Shown: positions 7,271-15,130, numbered from the stretch's first letter. The stretch is DNA of 23,051 bases from Pseudomonas sp. (GCF_030147005.1 NZ_JASLAW010000213.1:1-23051), one strand, 5' to 3'. The notes: generated from the letters alone by a model not told the origin. A program made the numbers and translations.

Positions 7271-10102
7271 ATGACCGACTATAAAGCCACGCTAAACCTT
7301 CCGGACACCGCCTTCCCAATGAAGGCCGGCCTGCCACAGCGCGAACCGCAGATCCTGCAGCGCTGGGACAGTATTGGCCTGTACGGAAAGTTGCGCGAAA
7401 TTGGCAAGGATCGTCCGAAATTCGTGCTGCACGACGGCCCTCCTTATGCCAACGGCACGATTCACATCGGTCATGCGCTGAACAAGATTCTCAAGGACAT
7501 GATCCTGCGTTCGAAAACCCTGTCGGGCTTCGACGCGCCGTATATCCCGGGTTGGGACTGCCACGGCCTGCCGATCGAACACAAAGTCGAAGTGACCTAC
7601 GGCAAGAACCTGGGAGCGGACAAAACCCGCGAACTGTGCCGTGCCTACGCCACCGAGCAAATCGAAGGGCAGAAGACCGAGTTCATCCGCCTGGGTGTCC
7701 TGGGCGAGTGGGACAACCCGTACAAAACCATGAACTTCAAGAACGAGGCCGGTGAAATCCGCGCCTTGGCCGAAATCGTCAAAGGCGGTTTCGTGTTCAA
7801 GGGCCTCAAGCCCGTGAACTGGTGTTTCGACTGTGGCTCGGCCCTGGCCGAGGCGGAAGTCGAGTACGAAGACAAAAAGTCCTCCACCGTCGACGTGGCC
7901 TTCCCGATCGCCGACGAGGCCAAGCTGGCCGAAGCCTTCGGCCTGGCATCGCTGGCCAAGCCTGCGGCCATCGTGATCTGGACCACCACACCGTGGACCA
8001 TCCCGGCCAACCAGGCGCTGAACGTGCACCCGGAATTCACCTACGCCCTTGTGGACGTCGGTGACCGCTTGCTCGTACTCGCTGAAGAAATGGTCGAAGC
8101 CTGCCTGGCCCGCTACGCGCTGCAAGGTTCGGTCATCGCGACCACCACCGGTTCCGCGCTGGAGCTGATCAACTTCCGTCATCCGTTCTATGACCGTCTG
8201 TCGCCGGTCTATCTGGCTGACTACGTTGAACTGGGCTCGGGCACCGGCATCGTTCACTGCTCGCCTGCCTATGGCGTGGACGACTTCGTGATCTGCAAAA
8301 AGTACGGCCTGGTCAACGATGACATCATCAACCCGGTGCAAAGCAACGGTGTGTACGTGCCGTCGCTGGAGTTCTTCGGCGGCCAGTTCATCTTCAAGGC
8401 CGACCCCGGAATCATCGAAAAGCTGCGTGAAGTCGGTGCGCTGATGCAAACCGCCACCATCCAGCACAGCTACATGCATTGCTGGCGCCACAAGACCCCG
8501 TTGATCTACCGCGCCACCGCGCAGTGGTTTATCGGCATGGACAAAGAGCCGAGCAGCGGCGAAACCCTGCGCGTGCGTTCGCTCAAAGCCGTCGAAGGCA
8601 CCAAGTTCGTCCCGGCCTGGGGCCAGGCGCGCCTGCACTCGATGATCGCCAATCGCCCGGACTGGTGTATCTCCCGCCAGCGTAACTGGGGCGTGCCGAT
8701 CCCGTTCTTCCTGAACAAGGAAAGCGGCGAGCTGCACCCGCGCACCGTCGAGCTGATGGAAGTCGTGGCCCAGCGCGTTGAACAGGAAGGCATTGAAGCC
8801 TGGTTCAAAATGGACGCCGCCGAGCTGCTGGGTGATGAAGCGCCGCAGTACGACAAGATCAGCGACACCCTCGACGTCTGGTTCGACTCGGGCACCACCC
8901 ACTGGCACGTGCTGCGCGGTTCGCACCCGATGGGCCACGAGACCGGCCCGCGTGCCGACTTGTACCTGGAAGGTTCGGACCAGCACCGTGGCTGGTTCCA
9001 CTCATCGCTGCTGACCGGTTGCGCCATCGACAACCATGCACCGTACCGGGAACTGCTGACCCACGGCTTCACCGTCGACGAAAACGGCCGCAAGATGTCC
9101 AAGTCGCTGAAGAATGTGATCGAGCCGAAAAAGATCAACGAGACCCTGGGCGCCGACATCATGCGTCTGTGGGTCGCGTCGACCGATTACTCGGGCGAGA
9201 TCGCCGTGTCGGAGCAAATCCTGGCCCGCAGCGCCGATGCCTACCGTCGCATACGTAATACCGCGCGCTTCATGCTGTCGAACCTGACCGGTTTCAACCC
9301 GGCCACCGACCTGCTGCCGGCCGAAGACATGCTCGCCCTCGACCGTTGGGCCGTGGACCGCACCCTGTTGCTGCAGCGCGAGTTGCAGGAACACTACGGC
9401 GAGTACCGTTTCTGGAATGTCTACTCGAAGATCCACAACTTCTGCGTACAGGAGCTGGGTGGTTTCTACCTCGACATCATCAAGGACCGCCAGTACACCA
9501 CCGGCGCCAACAGCAAGGCCCGCCGCTCGGCGCAAACCGCGCTGTACCACATCAGCGAAGCGCTGGTGCGCTGGATCGCACCGATCCTGGCGTTCACCGC
9601 CGACGAACTGTGGGAATACCTGCCGGGCGAGCGTAACGAGTCCGTCATGCTCAATACCTGGTACGAGGGCTTGACCGAACTGCCGGCCGACTTCGAACTG
9701 GGCCGTGAGTACTGGGAAGGCGTGATGGCCGTGAAGGTTGCGGTGAACAAGGAGTTGGAAGTGCAGCGCGCGGCCAAGGCCGTGGGTGGCAACCTGCAAG
9801 CCGAAGTCACCCTGTTTGCCGAAGACGGCCTGACCGCCGACCTGGCCAAACTGAGCAACGAACTGCGCTTTGTGTTGATCACCTCTACCGCAAGCCTGGC
9901 ACCTTTCACCCAGGCTCCGGCAGACGCCGTGGCTACCGAGGTACCGGGCCTGAAGCTCAAAGTGGTCAAGTCGACCTTCCCTAAATGCGCCCGTTGCTGG
10001 CATTGCCGCGAAGATGTCGGCGTGAACCCTGAGCATCCGGAAATCTGCGGTCGTTGCGTTGATAACATCAGCGGTGCTGGCGAGGTTCGCCACTATGCCT
10101 GA
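7271..10102 (+). CDS. ileS: isoleucyl-tRNA synthetase
   Basis: 943 aa class I aminoacyl-tRNA synthetase charging tRNA-Ile. Seen in order: HIGH at residues 65-68, GWDCHGLPIE just after, the CP1 editing insert (TTTPWTIPANQALNVHP and the GTGIVHCSPAYG block), KMSKS at 608-612, the anticodon-binding domain, and a C-terminal zinc finger with C906, C909, C926 and C929. In the usual bacterial form the editing block reads THTAPGHG; the variant CSPAYGVDDF is what this sequence shows. The ATG at 7271 is 14 bp after ribF. The stop overlaps the lspA start by 8 bp. It has the zinc-finger-bearing eubacterial layout rather than the eukaryote-like mupirocin-resistant type (inference from motifs). Confidence 0.98.
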   Translation: MTDYKATLNLPDTAFPMKAGLPQREPQILQRWDSIGLYGKLREIGKDRPKFVLHDGPPYANGTIHIGHALNKILKDMILRSKTLSGFDAPYIPGWDCHGLPIEHKVEVTYGKNLGADKTRELCRAYATEQIEGQKTEFIRLGVLGEWDNPYKTMNFKNEAGEIRALAEIVKGGFVFKGLKPVNWCFDCGSALAEAEVEYEDKKSSTVDVAFPIADEAKLAEAFGLASLAKPAAIVIWTTTPWTIPANQALNVHPEFTYALVDVGDRLLVLAEEMVEACLARYALQGSVIATTTGSALELINFRHPFYDRLSPVYLADYVELGSGTGIVHCSPAYGVDDFVICKKYGLVNDDIINPVQSNGVYVPSLEFFGGQFIFKADPGIIEKLREVGALMQTATIQHSYMHCWRHKTPLIYRATAQWFIGMDKEPSSGETLRVRSLKAVEGTKFVPAWGQARLHSMIANRPDWCISRQRNWGVPIPFFLNKESGELHPRTVELMEVVAQRVEQEGIEAWFKMDAAELLGDEAPQYDKISDTLDVWFDSGTTHWHVLRGSHPMGHETGPRADLYLEGSDQHRGWFHSSLLTGCAIDNHAPYRELLTHGFTVDENGRKMSKSLKNVIEPKKINETLGADIMRLWVASTDYSGEIAVSEQILARSADAYRRIRNTARFMLSNLTGFNPATDLLPAEDMLALDRWAVDRTLLLQRELQEHYGEYRFWNVYSKIHNFCVQELGGFYLDIIKDRQYTTGANSKARRSAQTALYHISEALVRWIAPILAFTADELWEYLPGERNESVMLNTWYEGLTELPADFELGREYWEGVMAVKVAVNKELEVQRAAKAVGGNLQAEVTLFAEDGLTADLAKLSNELRFVLITSTASLAPFTQAPADAVATEVPGLKLKVVKSTFPKCARCWHCREDVGVNPEHPEICGRCVDNISGAGEVRHYA

Positions 10103-10619
10103 TAACAGCATGCCTAACGCCAGCCGTTTCGGACGTCTGGGCTGGCTCGTACTGAGCTTGCTGGTTCTGGTCATTGATCAGGTCAGCAAAGCTCATTTCG
10201 AAGGCACCCTGGAAATGTTCCAGCAAATCGTGGTGATCCCGGATTACTTCAGCTGGACCCTGGCCTACAACACCGGCGCGGCCTTCAGCTTCCTGGCTGA
10301 TGGCGGTGGTTGGCAGCGTTGGTTGTTCGCGCTGATCGCCGTGGTGGTGAGTGCGGTGCTGGTCGTCTGGCTCAAGCGCCTGGGTCGTGATGACACCTGG
10401 CTGGCCATTGCCCTGGCCCTGGTGCTGGGCGGCGCGCTGGGCAACCTGTACGACCGCATTGCCCTGGGCCATGTGATTGATTTCATCCTGGTGCACTGGC
10501 AGAACCGCCATTACTTCCCGGCGTTCAACTTTGCCGACAGTGCTATCACCGTCGGTGCAATCATGCTGGCGCTGGATATGTTCAAGAGCAAGAAAACCGG
10601 AGAGACCGTCAATGACTGA
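10095..10619 (+). CDS. lspA: prolipoprotein signal peptidase (signal peptidase II)
   Basis: 174 aa inner-membrane aspartyl protease that cleaves the signal peptide of lipid-modified prolipoproteins. Four hydrophobic segments are visible. The catalytic Asp boxes are present: YNTGAAFSFLAD, then GNLYDRIALGHVIDF, and FNFADSAITVG, with VIDQVSK near the N-terminus. I choose ATG 10095 because GAGG lies 9 nt upstream and it overlaps the ileS stop by 8 bp (ATGCCTGA); ATG 10110 would give 169 aa but has no ribosome-binding site. Its own end overlaps fkpB by another 8 bp. Substrates encoded in this window include the lipoprotein BamD. Confidence 0.96.
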   Translation: MPDNSMPNASRFGRLGWLVLSLLVLVIDQVSKAHFEGTLEMFQQIVVIPDYFSWTLAYNTGAAFSFLADGGGWQRWLFALIAVVVSAVLVVWLKRLGRDDTWLAIALALVLGGALGNLYDRIALGHVIDFILVHWQNRHYFPAFNFADSAITVGAIMLALDMFKSKKTGETVND

Positions 10620-11064
10620 TCAGGTATTGGCTGAGCAACGCATCGGCCAGAACACGGAAGTCACTTTGCATTTCGCATTGCGCCTGGAGAATGGCGACAC
10701 GGTCGACAGCACGTTCGACAAAGCCCCGGCGACTTTCAAGGTCGGTGACGGCAACCTGCTGCCGGGTTTTGAAGCGGCTCTGTTCGGGTTCAAGGCCGGC
10801 GACAAGCGCAACCTGCAGATCCTGCCGGAAAATGCCTTTGGCCAGCCCAACCCGCAAAACGTGCAGATCATCCCGCGTTCGCAGTTCGAAGGCATGGAGC
10901 TGTCGGAAGGCCTGCTGGTGATCTTCAATGATGCGGCGAATACGGAATTGCCCGGCGTGGTAAAAGCTTTCGATGACGCGCAAGTGACCATCGATTTCAA
11001 CCACCCGTTGGCCGGCAAGACACTGACCTTTGACGTCGAGATTATCAACGTCAAAGCGCTGTAA
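10612..11064 (+). CDS. fkpB: FKBP-type peptidyl-prolyl isomerase FkpB (SlpA)
   Basis: 150 aa SlyD-like prolyl isomerase. It shows the FKBP core (VTLHFALRLENGDTVDSTF, GDGNLLPGFEAALFGFKAGD), an insert-in-flap chaperone segment (QNVQIIPRSQFEG onward) and a terminal NHPLAGKTLTFDVEI block. It lacks the metal-binding His tail of SlyD, which separates the two paralogues in this window. The start is ATG 10612, with GGAGAG 7 nt upstream and an 8-bp overlap with lspA (ATGACTGA). The lspA-fkpB-ispH order is conserved in many Gammaproteobacteria, though the functional link is not explained. A REPIN follows 22 bp after the stop. Confidence 0.95.
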   Translation: MTDQVLAEQRIGQNTEVTLHFALRLENGDTVDSTFDKAPATFKVGDGNLLPGFEAALFGFKAGDKRNLQILPENAFGQPNPQNVQIIPRSQFEGMELSEGLLVIFNDAANTELPGVVKAFDDAQVTIDFNHPLAGKTLTFDVEIINVKAL

Positions 11065-11086
11065 CTGACCGCACGCGGTCTAAAAT

Positions 11087-11174
11087 GTGGGAGCGGGCTT
11101 GCTCGCGAATGCGCCATGTCAGTCAGCGAATGCTTGAACTGATCCACCGCTTTCGCGAGCAAGCCCGCTCTCAC
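11087..11174. repeat. REPIN between fkpB and ispH
   Basis: The left arm begins GTGGGAGCGGGCTTGCTCGC at 11087 and runs to about 11113. The right arm at 11148-11174 is its inverse (CGCTTTCGCGAGCAAGCCCG then CTCTCAC). The two differ by a few bases and flank a 34-bp spacer, forming a long hairpin. It lies wholly in the 179-bp gap between fkpB and ispH and may attenuate or stabilise the upstream transcript (inference). Confidence 0.93.
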
Positions 11175-11243
11175 CTTTGATCTCCATTGTCGGTTGGGTC
11201 AGGGTTAACTGACTCAATGTGGCTGCAAGACACGAGGCACAGC

Positions 11244-12191
11244 ATGCAAATCAAACTCGCCAACCCCCGTGGCTTCTGTGCCGGTGTGGACCGGGCGATC
11301 GAAATCGTCAACCGCGCCCTGGAAGTCTTCGGGCCGCCGATTTATGTGCGGCATGAAGTCGTCCACAACAAGTTCGTGGTCGAAGATCTGCGTGCTCGCG
11401 GCGCCATCTTCGTCGAAGAACTCGACCAGGTGCCCGATGATGTAATCGTCATCTTCAGCGCCCACGGCGTTTCCCAGGCCGTACGCACCGAGGCGGCCGG
11501 CCGTGGCCTGAAGGTATTCGATGCCACATGCCCGCTGGTGACCAAAGTACACATCGAAGTGGCACGCTACAGCCGTGACGGCCGTGAATGCATCCTGATC
11601 GGCCACGCCGGCCACCCGGAAGTCGAAGGCACCATGGGCCAGTACGACGCCAGCAATGGCGGCGCCATCTACCTGGTGGAAGACGAAAAAGACGTCGCCA
11701 ACTTGCAGGTAAAAAACCCGGAACGCTTGGCCTTTGTCACCCAGACTACCTTGTCCATGGATGACACCAGTCGCGTTATCGATGCCCTGCGCACGCGCTT
11801 CCCGGCCATTGGCGGCCCACGCAAGGACGACATCTGCTACGCCACGCAAAACCGCCAGGATGCAGTCAAGCAACTGGCCGATGAGTGCGATGTGGTGCTG
11901 GTGGTCGGCAGCCCCAACAGCTCAAACTCCAACCGCTTGCGTGAGTTGGCCGAGCGCATGGCCACGCCTGCGTACCTGATCGACGGCGCCGAGGATATGC
12001 AGCGTAGCTGGTTCGACGGTGTCGGGCGCATCGGCATCACGGCAGGCGCCTCGGCCCCGGAAGTCCTGGTGCGTGGCGTGATCCAGCAATTGCACGCCTG
12101 GGGCGCCACCGGCGCCGATGAATTGGCGGGTCGAGAAGAAAACATTACGTTTTCAATGCCCAAGGAGCTGCGGGTACGCTCGCTGCTCTGA
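11244..12191 (+). CDS. ispH: 4-hydroxy-3-methylbut-2-enyl diphosphate reductase
   Basis: 315 aa iron-sulfur enzyme for the last step of the MEP isoprenoid pathway, reducing HMBPP to IPP and DMAPP. The three cluster cysteines are visible: C12 (NPRGFCAGVDRA), C96 (FDATCPLVTKVH) and C198 (KDDICYATQNRQ). Also visible are the proton-relay Glu126 in GHPEVEGTMGQ and the substrate-binding SPNSSNSNRLRE block. The ATG at 11244 (MQIKLANPRGF) has GAGG 6 nt upstream and gives the family length; the frame is open further upstream from a TTG at 11187, without family support. The REPIN separates it from fkpB. It ends 17 bp from the convergent pseudopilin gene, with no obvious terminator in between. Confidence 0.97.
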   Translation: MQIKLANPRGFCAGVDRAIEIVNRALEVFGPPIYVRHEVVHNKFVVEDLRARGAIFVEELDQVPDDVIVIFSAHGVSQAVRTEAAGRGLKVFDATCPLVTKVHIEVARYSRDGRECILIGHAGHPEVEGTMGQYDASNGGAIYLVEDEKDVANLQVKNPERLAFVTQTTLSMDDTSRVIDALRTRFPAIGGPRKDDICYATQNRQDAVKQLADECDVVLVVGSPNSSNSNRLRELAERMATPAYLIDGAEDMQRSWFDGVGRIGITAGASAPEVLVRGVIQQLHAWGATGADELAGREENITFSMPKELRVRSLL

Positions 12192-12208
12192 ACCTCTGGG
12201 GAGCTCGA

Positions 12209-12727
12209 TCAACTTCGGCATAACGCCTGCTCGGTCTTTTCACTGCGCAGGCTGATACGCCCGCTGGGCGCCAGCACTACCTGATACAGGCTCTGTGCTT
12301 GCTCGGTGTCGCACACATGCACCGTGCCGGCACGAAATCCGCCGCCTGCGAACACCGGCTCCCCCAAACCGCTGAAGCGAACCTGGCTGGCGACCGGCCC
12401 ATTACCTGCAACCGTTACGCGCCCGCTGTCCTGTCGCTCCAATAGCACCGGATTGTCGTCGTCCAAATGGCCGCGCCCACTGTTATCCAGTATCACCCGC
12501 CACCCTTGGCTCCAATCTTCATCCCGTGCATGGATGACCACCGCACGATTGCGTGCGATCGCCTCGGTTCGCGCATAACGTAGCCCGTCGGCCAGTGATT
12601 GGGCCACGCTTTGCCGCTGCTGCGATTCCAGCAACCCTTTGAAGTTGGGTATGGCCAGTTGCGCCAGAAAGCCCGTCACGATCAGCCCCAGCAGTAATTC
12701 GATCAAGGTGAACCCTCGTTGTGTCAT
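12209..12727 (-). CDS. GspH/FimT-family minor type IV pseudopilin
   Basis: 172 aa. A prepilin peptidase site follows a very short leader, MTQRG|FTLIELL, with Glu at mature +5 and a hydrophobic N-terminal helix. The C-terminal GspH-type beta domain includes SQGWRVI and VRFSGLGEP, and two Cys lie near the C-terminus. The start is ATG 12727 with GGAGG about 8 nt upstream. It would be a tip or initiation component of the type IV pilus, or of a related secretion or DNA-uptake filament, processed by PilD. It is encoded opposite to the pilVWXE operon, whereas in P. aeruginosa PAO1, from memory, fimT and fimU precede pilV in the same direction. FimT or FimU identity is not settled. Confidence 0.88.
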   Translation of the reverse strand: MTQRGFTLIELLLGLIVTGFLAQLAIPNFKGLLESQQRQSVAQSLADGLRYARTEAIARNRAVVIHARDEDWSQGWRVILDNSGRGHLDDDNPVLLERQDSGRVTVAGNGPVASQVRFSGLGEPVFAGGGFRAGTVHVCDTEQAQSLYQVVLAPSGRISLRSEKTEQALCRS

Positions 12728-12917
12728 GTGCGTCCCTCCGTGGATGCGAGTGATCTAACTGGCAGGCATAGGTATAGCGCCTGGTCCCTGGGGCTGAATG
12801 ATGGCCTTTATGTCCAATGTATTTCCCTTTGTTCCGGTAGCGGCACCGGCCAAAAACCGACGCTAGTCTTGGGGCGCACAGCAGGAATTTCCTGTTTTTC
12901 TACGGCCTTCGACATGG
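12728..12917. other. divergent intergenic region between the pseudopilin genes
   Basis: This 190-bp gap must carry the promoters of both the leftward GspH/FimT-type gene and the rightward pilV operon. It holds a perfect 13-bp palindrome, CAGGAATTTCCTG (12882-12894), followed by a T run, and a smaller repeat, CCGGT-6 bp-ACCGG (12834-12849). I searched by eye for a sigma54 GGCAC-N5-TTGC box on both strands and found none. No strong sigma70 pair is obvious either. Confidence 0.6.
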
Positions 12918-13415
12918 ATGACGACGGTAATGTCTTTCTGCCGGAATACATTTTTTCTACGCGCTTTTCACCGGCACCAATCCGGTATGACGCTGATCGA
13001 GGTGCTGGTAGCCCTGCTGGTCCTGGCTCTAGGGCTGCTGGGTGCCGCAGCGATCCAGCTCAACGCGCTCAAATACACCGACAGCGCAAGGATGACCAGC
13101 CAAGCCAGTTTTATTGCCTACGACATGCTTGATCGCATTCGCGCCAACGCCGGTGTCGATTATTCCTGGGGGCGAGCCGAGCACGCGCCGCCGAGTACCT
13201 CGACCTCCAGCGTGCGTGACCTGGACTTGCATGACTTCGAAGCCAATATCATCGGTTTTGCAGGCAAGGACGCCAAAGGCGCCGTAGCGATCAGCGGTGA
13301 CGAAGTCACTATCAGCATCAGTTGGGAGGATGTCAGGGGGGTAAGCAGCCTGGGTGGGCGGCAAACCTTCACCCTGACCAGTCGCATCGCCGATGGGCGG
13401 GGGAAGTTGCAATGA
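12918..13415 (+). CDS. pilV: type IV pilus minor pseudopilin PilV
   Basis: 165 aa. The prepilin motif QSG|MTLIEVLVALLVLALGLLG has Gly at -1 and Glu at +5, followed by the PilV-typical AAIQLNALKYTDSARMTSQA and a soluble domain. PilV, PilW and PilX form the priming complex at the pilus tip in P. aeruginosa. The leader is long (23 residues from ATG 12918, 19 from ATG 12930), and neither ATG has a clear Shine-Dalgarno, so the start is uncertain. It overlaps pilW by 4 bp (ATGA), which implies coupled translation. Confidence 0.88.
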   Translation: MTTVMSFCRNTFFLRAFHRHQSGMTLIEVLVALLVLALGLLGAAAIQLNALKYTDSARMTSQASFIAYDMLDRIRANAGVDYSWGRAEHAPPSTSTSSVRDLDLHDFEANIIGFAGKDAKGAVAISGDEVTISISWEDVRGVSSLGGRQTFTLTSRIADGRGKLQ

Positions 13416-14119
13416 TTCGTCCCGCGCGCGGTTTCGGTCTGGTGGAACTGTTGCTGGCGCTGGCCGTCGGGCTGGTACTGATCCTTGGCGCGAGCCAGGT
13501 GCTGATCAGTTCGCGCTTGACCCAGGCCAGCCAGCAGGCCGCCATGGTGCTGCAGGACGACGCGCGGTTCGTCCTGAGCAAGATGACCCACGATATTCGC
13601 CAGGCCGGCATGCTGGGGTGTTTGGCCGCGGCGTTTATAGAGAACGCCCCGGCAGCCTTTGATCGGCCGATTGGCTGGGAAGTGTCGGCAAGCGCAACTT
13701 CACTGACACTGGTGACTGCCAATACCGGCGACGTCGCCGGCAAGCCTGACTGGACGGTGGTGTCCGACTGCAAGGAGGCCGCCCAGGCTTACATCGGGGC
13801 ACCGTCCGTGGTCGCGCCCGGTCAGATTCGTTTTGCCATACGTGAGCTCACCTACACCTATGAGGCGGGCCAATTGAAGATCAGTACCCCGTCGGCTCCG
13901 GCCAAGGCCGTACTGATGGATAACGTACGGGCATTCGAGATCAGTTTTGGCGTGGCGGCCAGGTCTGATTCGACGCACGTGGTGCGTTACGACAGCCACC
14001 CCGCCGACGCATCGTTGATACGCAGCGTGCGCATCTTCATGACGCTGCAAGACCCTGCCGGGCGAGTGAAAGATCAGGCCTACAGCGTCGTGGCGGCGCT
14101 GCGCAATCGGCTGGAGTAG
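13412..14119 (+). CDS. pilW: type IV pilus minor pseudopilin PilW
   Basis: 235 aa, the largest of the group, as expected for PilW (GspJ-like). The leader MIRPARG|FGLVELLLALAVG has Gly at -1 and Glu at +5 and is followed by VLISSRLTQASQQAA. Family blocks are LSKMTHDIRQAGMLGC and a closing VRIFMTLQDPAGRVKDQAY. The ATG at 13412 overlaps the pilV stop as ATGA, with a GGGGGAAG purine run upstream. It ends 4 bp before pilX. Expected to be a tip component of the pilus. Confidence 0.92.
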   Translation: MIRPARGFGLVELLLALAVGLVLILGASQVLISSRLTQASQQAAMVLQDDARFVLSKMTHDIRQAGMLGCLAAAFIENAPAAFDRPIGWEVSASATSLTLVTANTGDVAGKPDWTVVSDCKEAAQAYIGAPSVVAPGQIRFAIRELTYTYEAGQLKISTPSAPAKAVLMDNVRAFEISFGVAARSDSTHVVRYDSHPADASLIRSVRIFMTLQDPAGRVKDQAYSVVAALRNRLE

Positions 14120-14123
14120 GGCG

Positions 14124-14654
14124 ATGACGATGATTGGACGTGGCCAGGTGCGGCAGGCGGGAATGGTACTGCTGATCAGCTTGGTGTTTCTGCTGGTGCT
14201 GTCACTGTTGGGATTGTCATCGATGCAAGGCGCGACCTCTCAGCAGAAGGTCGCAAGTAGCTTGTGGCAGCGTAATCAATCATTCCAGGCTGCCGAGAGT
14301 GGCCTGCGGCTAGGGGAGTCGGCGGTGCGCAGGGAGGGGCACGCACTGCCGGTTTGCCACTCGCTCATCAGTTGTGCGCCGCCCGATGATGCTTTTTCCT
14401 TGGTTGGCGCCGGGCCAAATCCGGTCTCGGCGGTGACTTGGGTAGCGTTCAAGGACGGGGTGTATGGCGTTCAATCCTTGGGAATCGGTACGGGTCAGGC
14501 ACATTTGCCGCCGCACACCCCAGCCACGCTCTTCCGGGTGACGGCCGTCGGGCTGGGCGGGCAATCGCGCACGGTGCTGGAGACGGTGTACGCGCGTGTG
14601 GAGGAGGGCGGCGGCGAGAGGTTTCGGCGGGTCTTGTGGCGTCAACTTCAATAA
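14124..14654 (+). CDS. pilX: type IV pilus assembly protein PilX
   Basis: 176 aa. The N-terminal PilX_N block reads RQAGMVLLISLVFLLVLSLL followed by GLSSMQGAT, QKVASSLWQRNQSFQAAESG and LRLGE. The residue at +5 after the presumed Gly|Met cleavage is Ile, not the Glu found in most pilins, so it may behave like the Glu-less tip pseudopilin GspK (inference). GGAG lies just upstream of ATG 14124. The next gene, pilE, begins 11 bp after the stop, leaving no room for pilY1 or pilY2, which separate pilX and pilE in PAO1 (from memory). Confidence 0.9.
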   Translation: MTMIGRGQVRQAGMVLLISLVFLLVLSLLGLSSMQGATSQQKVASSLWQRNQSFQAAESGLRLGESAVRREGHALPVCHSLISCAPPDDAFSLVGAGPNPVSAVTWVAFKDGVYGVQSLGIGTGQAHLPPHTPATLFRVTAVGLGGQSRTVLETVYARVEEGGGERFRRVLWRQLQ

Positions 14655-14665
14655 GGAGCAAGCGA

Positions 14666-15067
14666 ATGGGCATGGATAACCAGGGCTTTACCCTGATCGA
14701 ATTATTGATCGCCGTGGCGATCATCGCGTTGCTGGGTGCGATCGCTTACCCCGGCTATACCGGCCACGTCAAAAGGGTATATCGGGTGCAAATCGTCGCG
14801 TTGCTGAGCGAGCAAGCTCAGCACCTGGAGCGTTTCTACACGCGCAACGGCACTTTTATTGATGCAAGTGGCGTCAGTACGGGCAATGATCACTATAGAA
14901 TCAGCGCAGTATTGAACCCTCAGGATTTTGCCCTGCTAGCCACGCCGGCCACGGACTCAGTCATGACGGACGACGCTTGCGGCCAATTCAGCTTGACCAG
15001 CACCGGTATGCGGAGCAATCCGGGAGCGGCGCCGCAAATGCCGCTCAAGGCATGCTGGGGACAGTGA
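14666..15067 (+). CDS. pilE: type IV pilus minor pilin PilE
   Basis: 133 aa. The leader MGMDNQG|FTLIELLIAVAII has Gly at -1 and Glu at +5, followed by LLGAIAYPGY and the Q-A-Q-H-L-E-R-F-Y-T-R-N-G-T-F block typical of the ComP/PilE-type minor pilins. Two Cys near the C-terminus (TDDACGQF and KACWGQ) can form the D-loop disulfide. AAGGAG lies 7 nt upstream of ATG 14666; ATG 14672 is also in frame but worse placed. It is the last pilin of the operon, 60 bp before thiO on the same strand. Confidence 0.92.
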   Translation: MGMDNQGFTLIELLIAVAIIALLGAIAYPGYTGHVKRVYRVQIVALLSEQAQHLERFYTRNGTFIDASGVSTGNDHYRISAVLNPQDFALLATPATDSVMTDDACGQFSLTSTGMRSNPGAAPQMPLKACWGQ

Positions 15068-15130
15068 TGAGGGTGCTGGATGAATGGGCGCCGGGCGCGC
15101 TTTTCCTTTTTTTATCGGCTGGATCGAATG

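Noticed and set aside
7292..10174. Long antisense open frames (569 and 390 codons) under ileS
   Set aside because: Same codon-bias shadow effect; no domain and no ribosome-binding site, while IleS motifs are intact on the plus strand.
12728..12917. Possible sigma54 promoter for the pilins
   Set aside because: GGCAC occurs, but the required TTGC at the right spacing does not, on either strand.
12719..13132. 137-codon plus-strand frame over the pilin intergenic gap and start of pilV
   Set aside because: Overlaps pilV in another frame and has no signal peptide, domain or ribosome-binding site.
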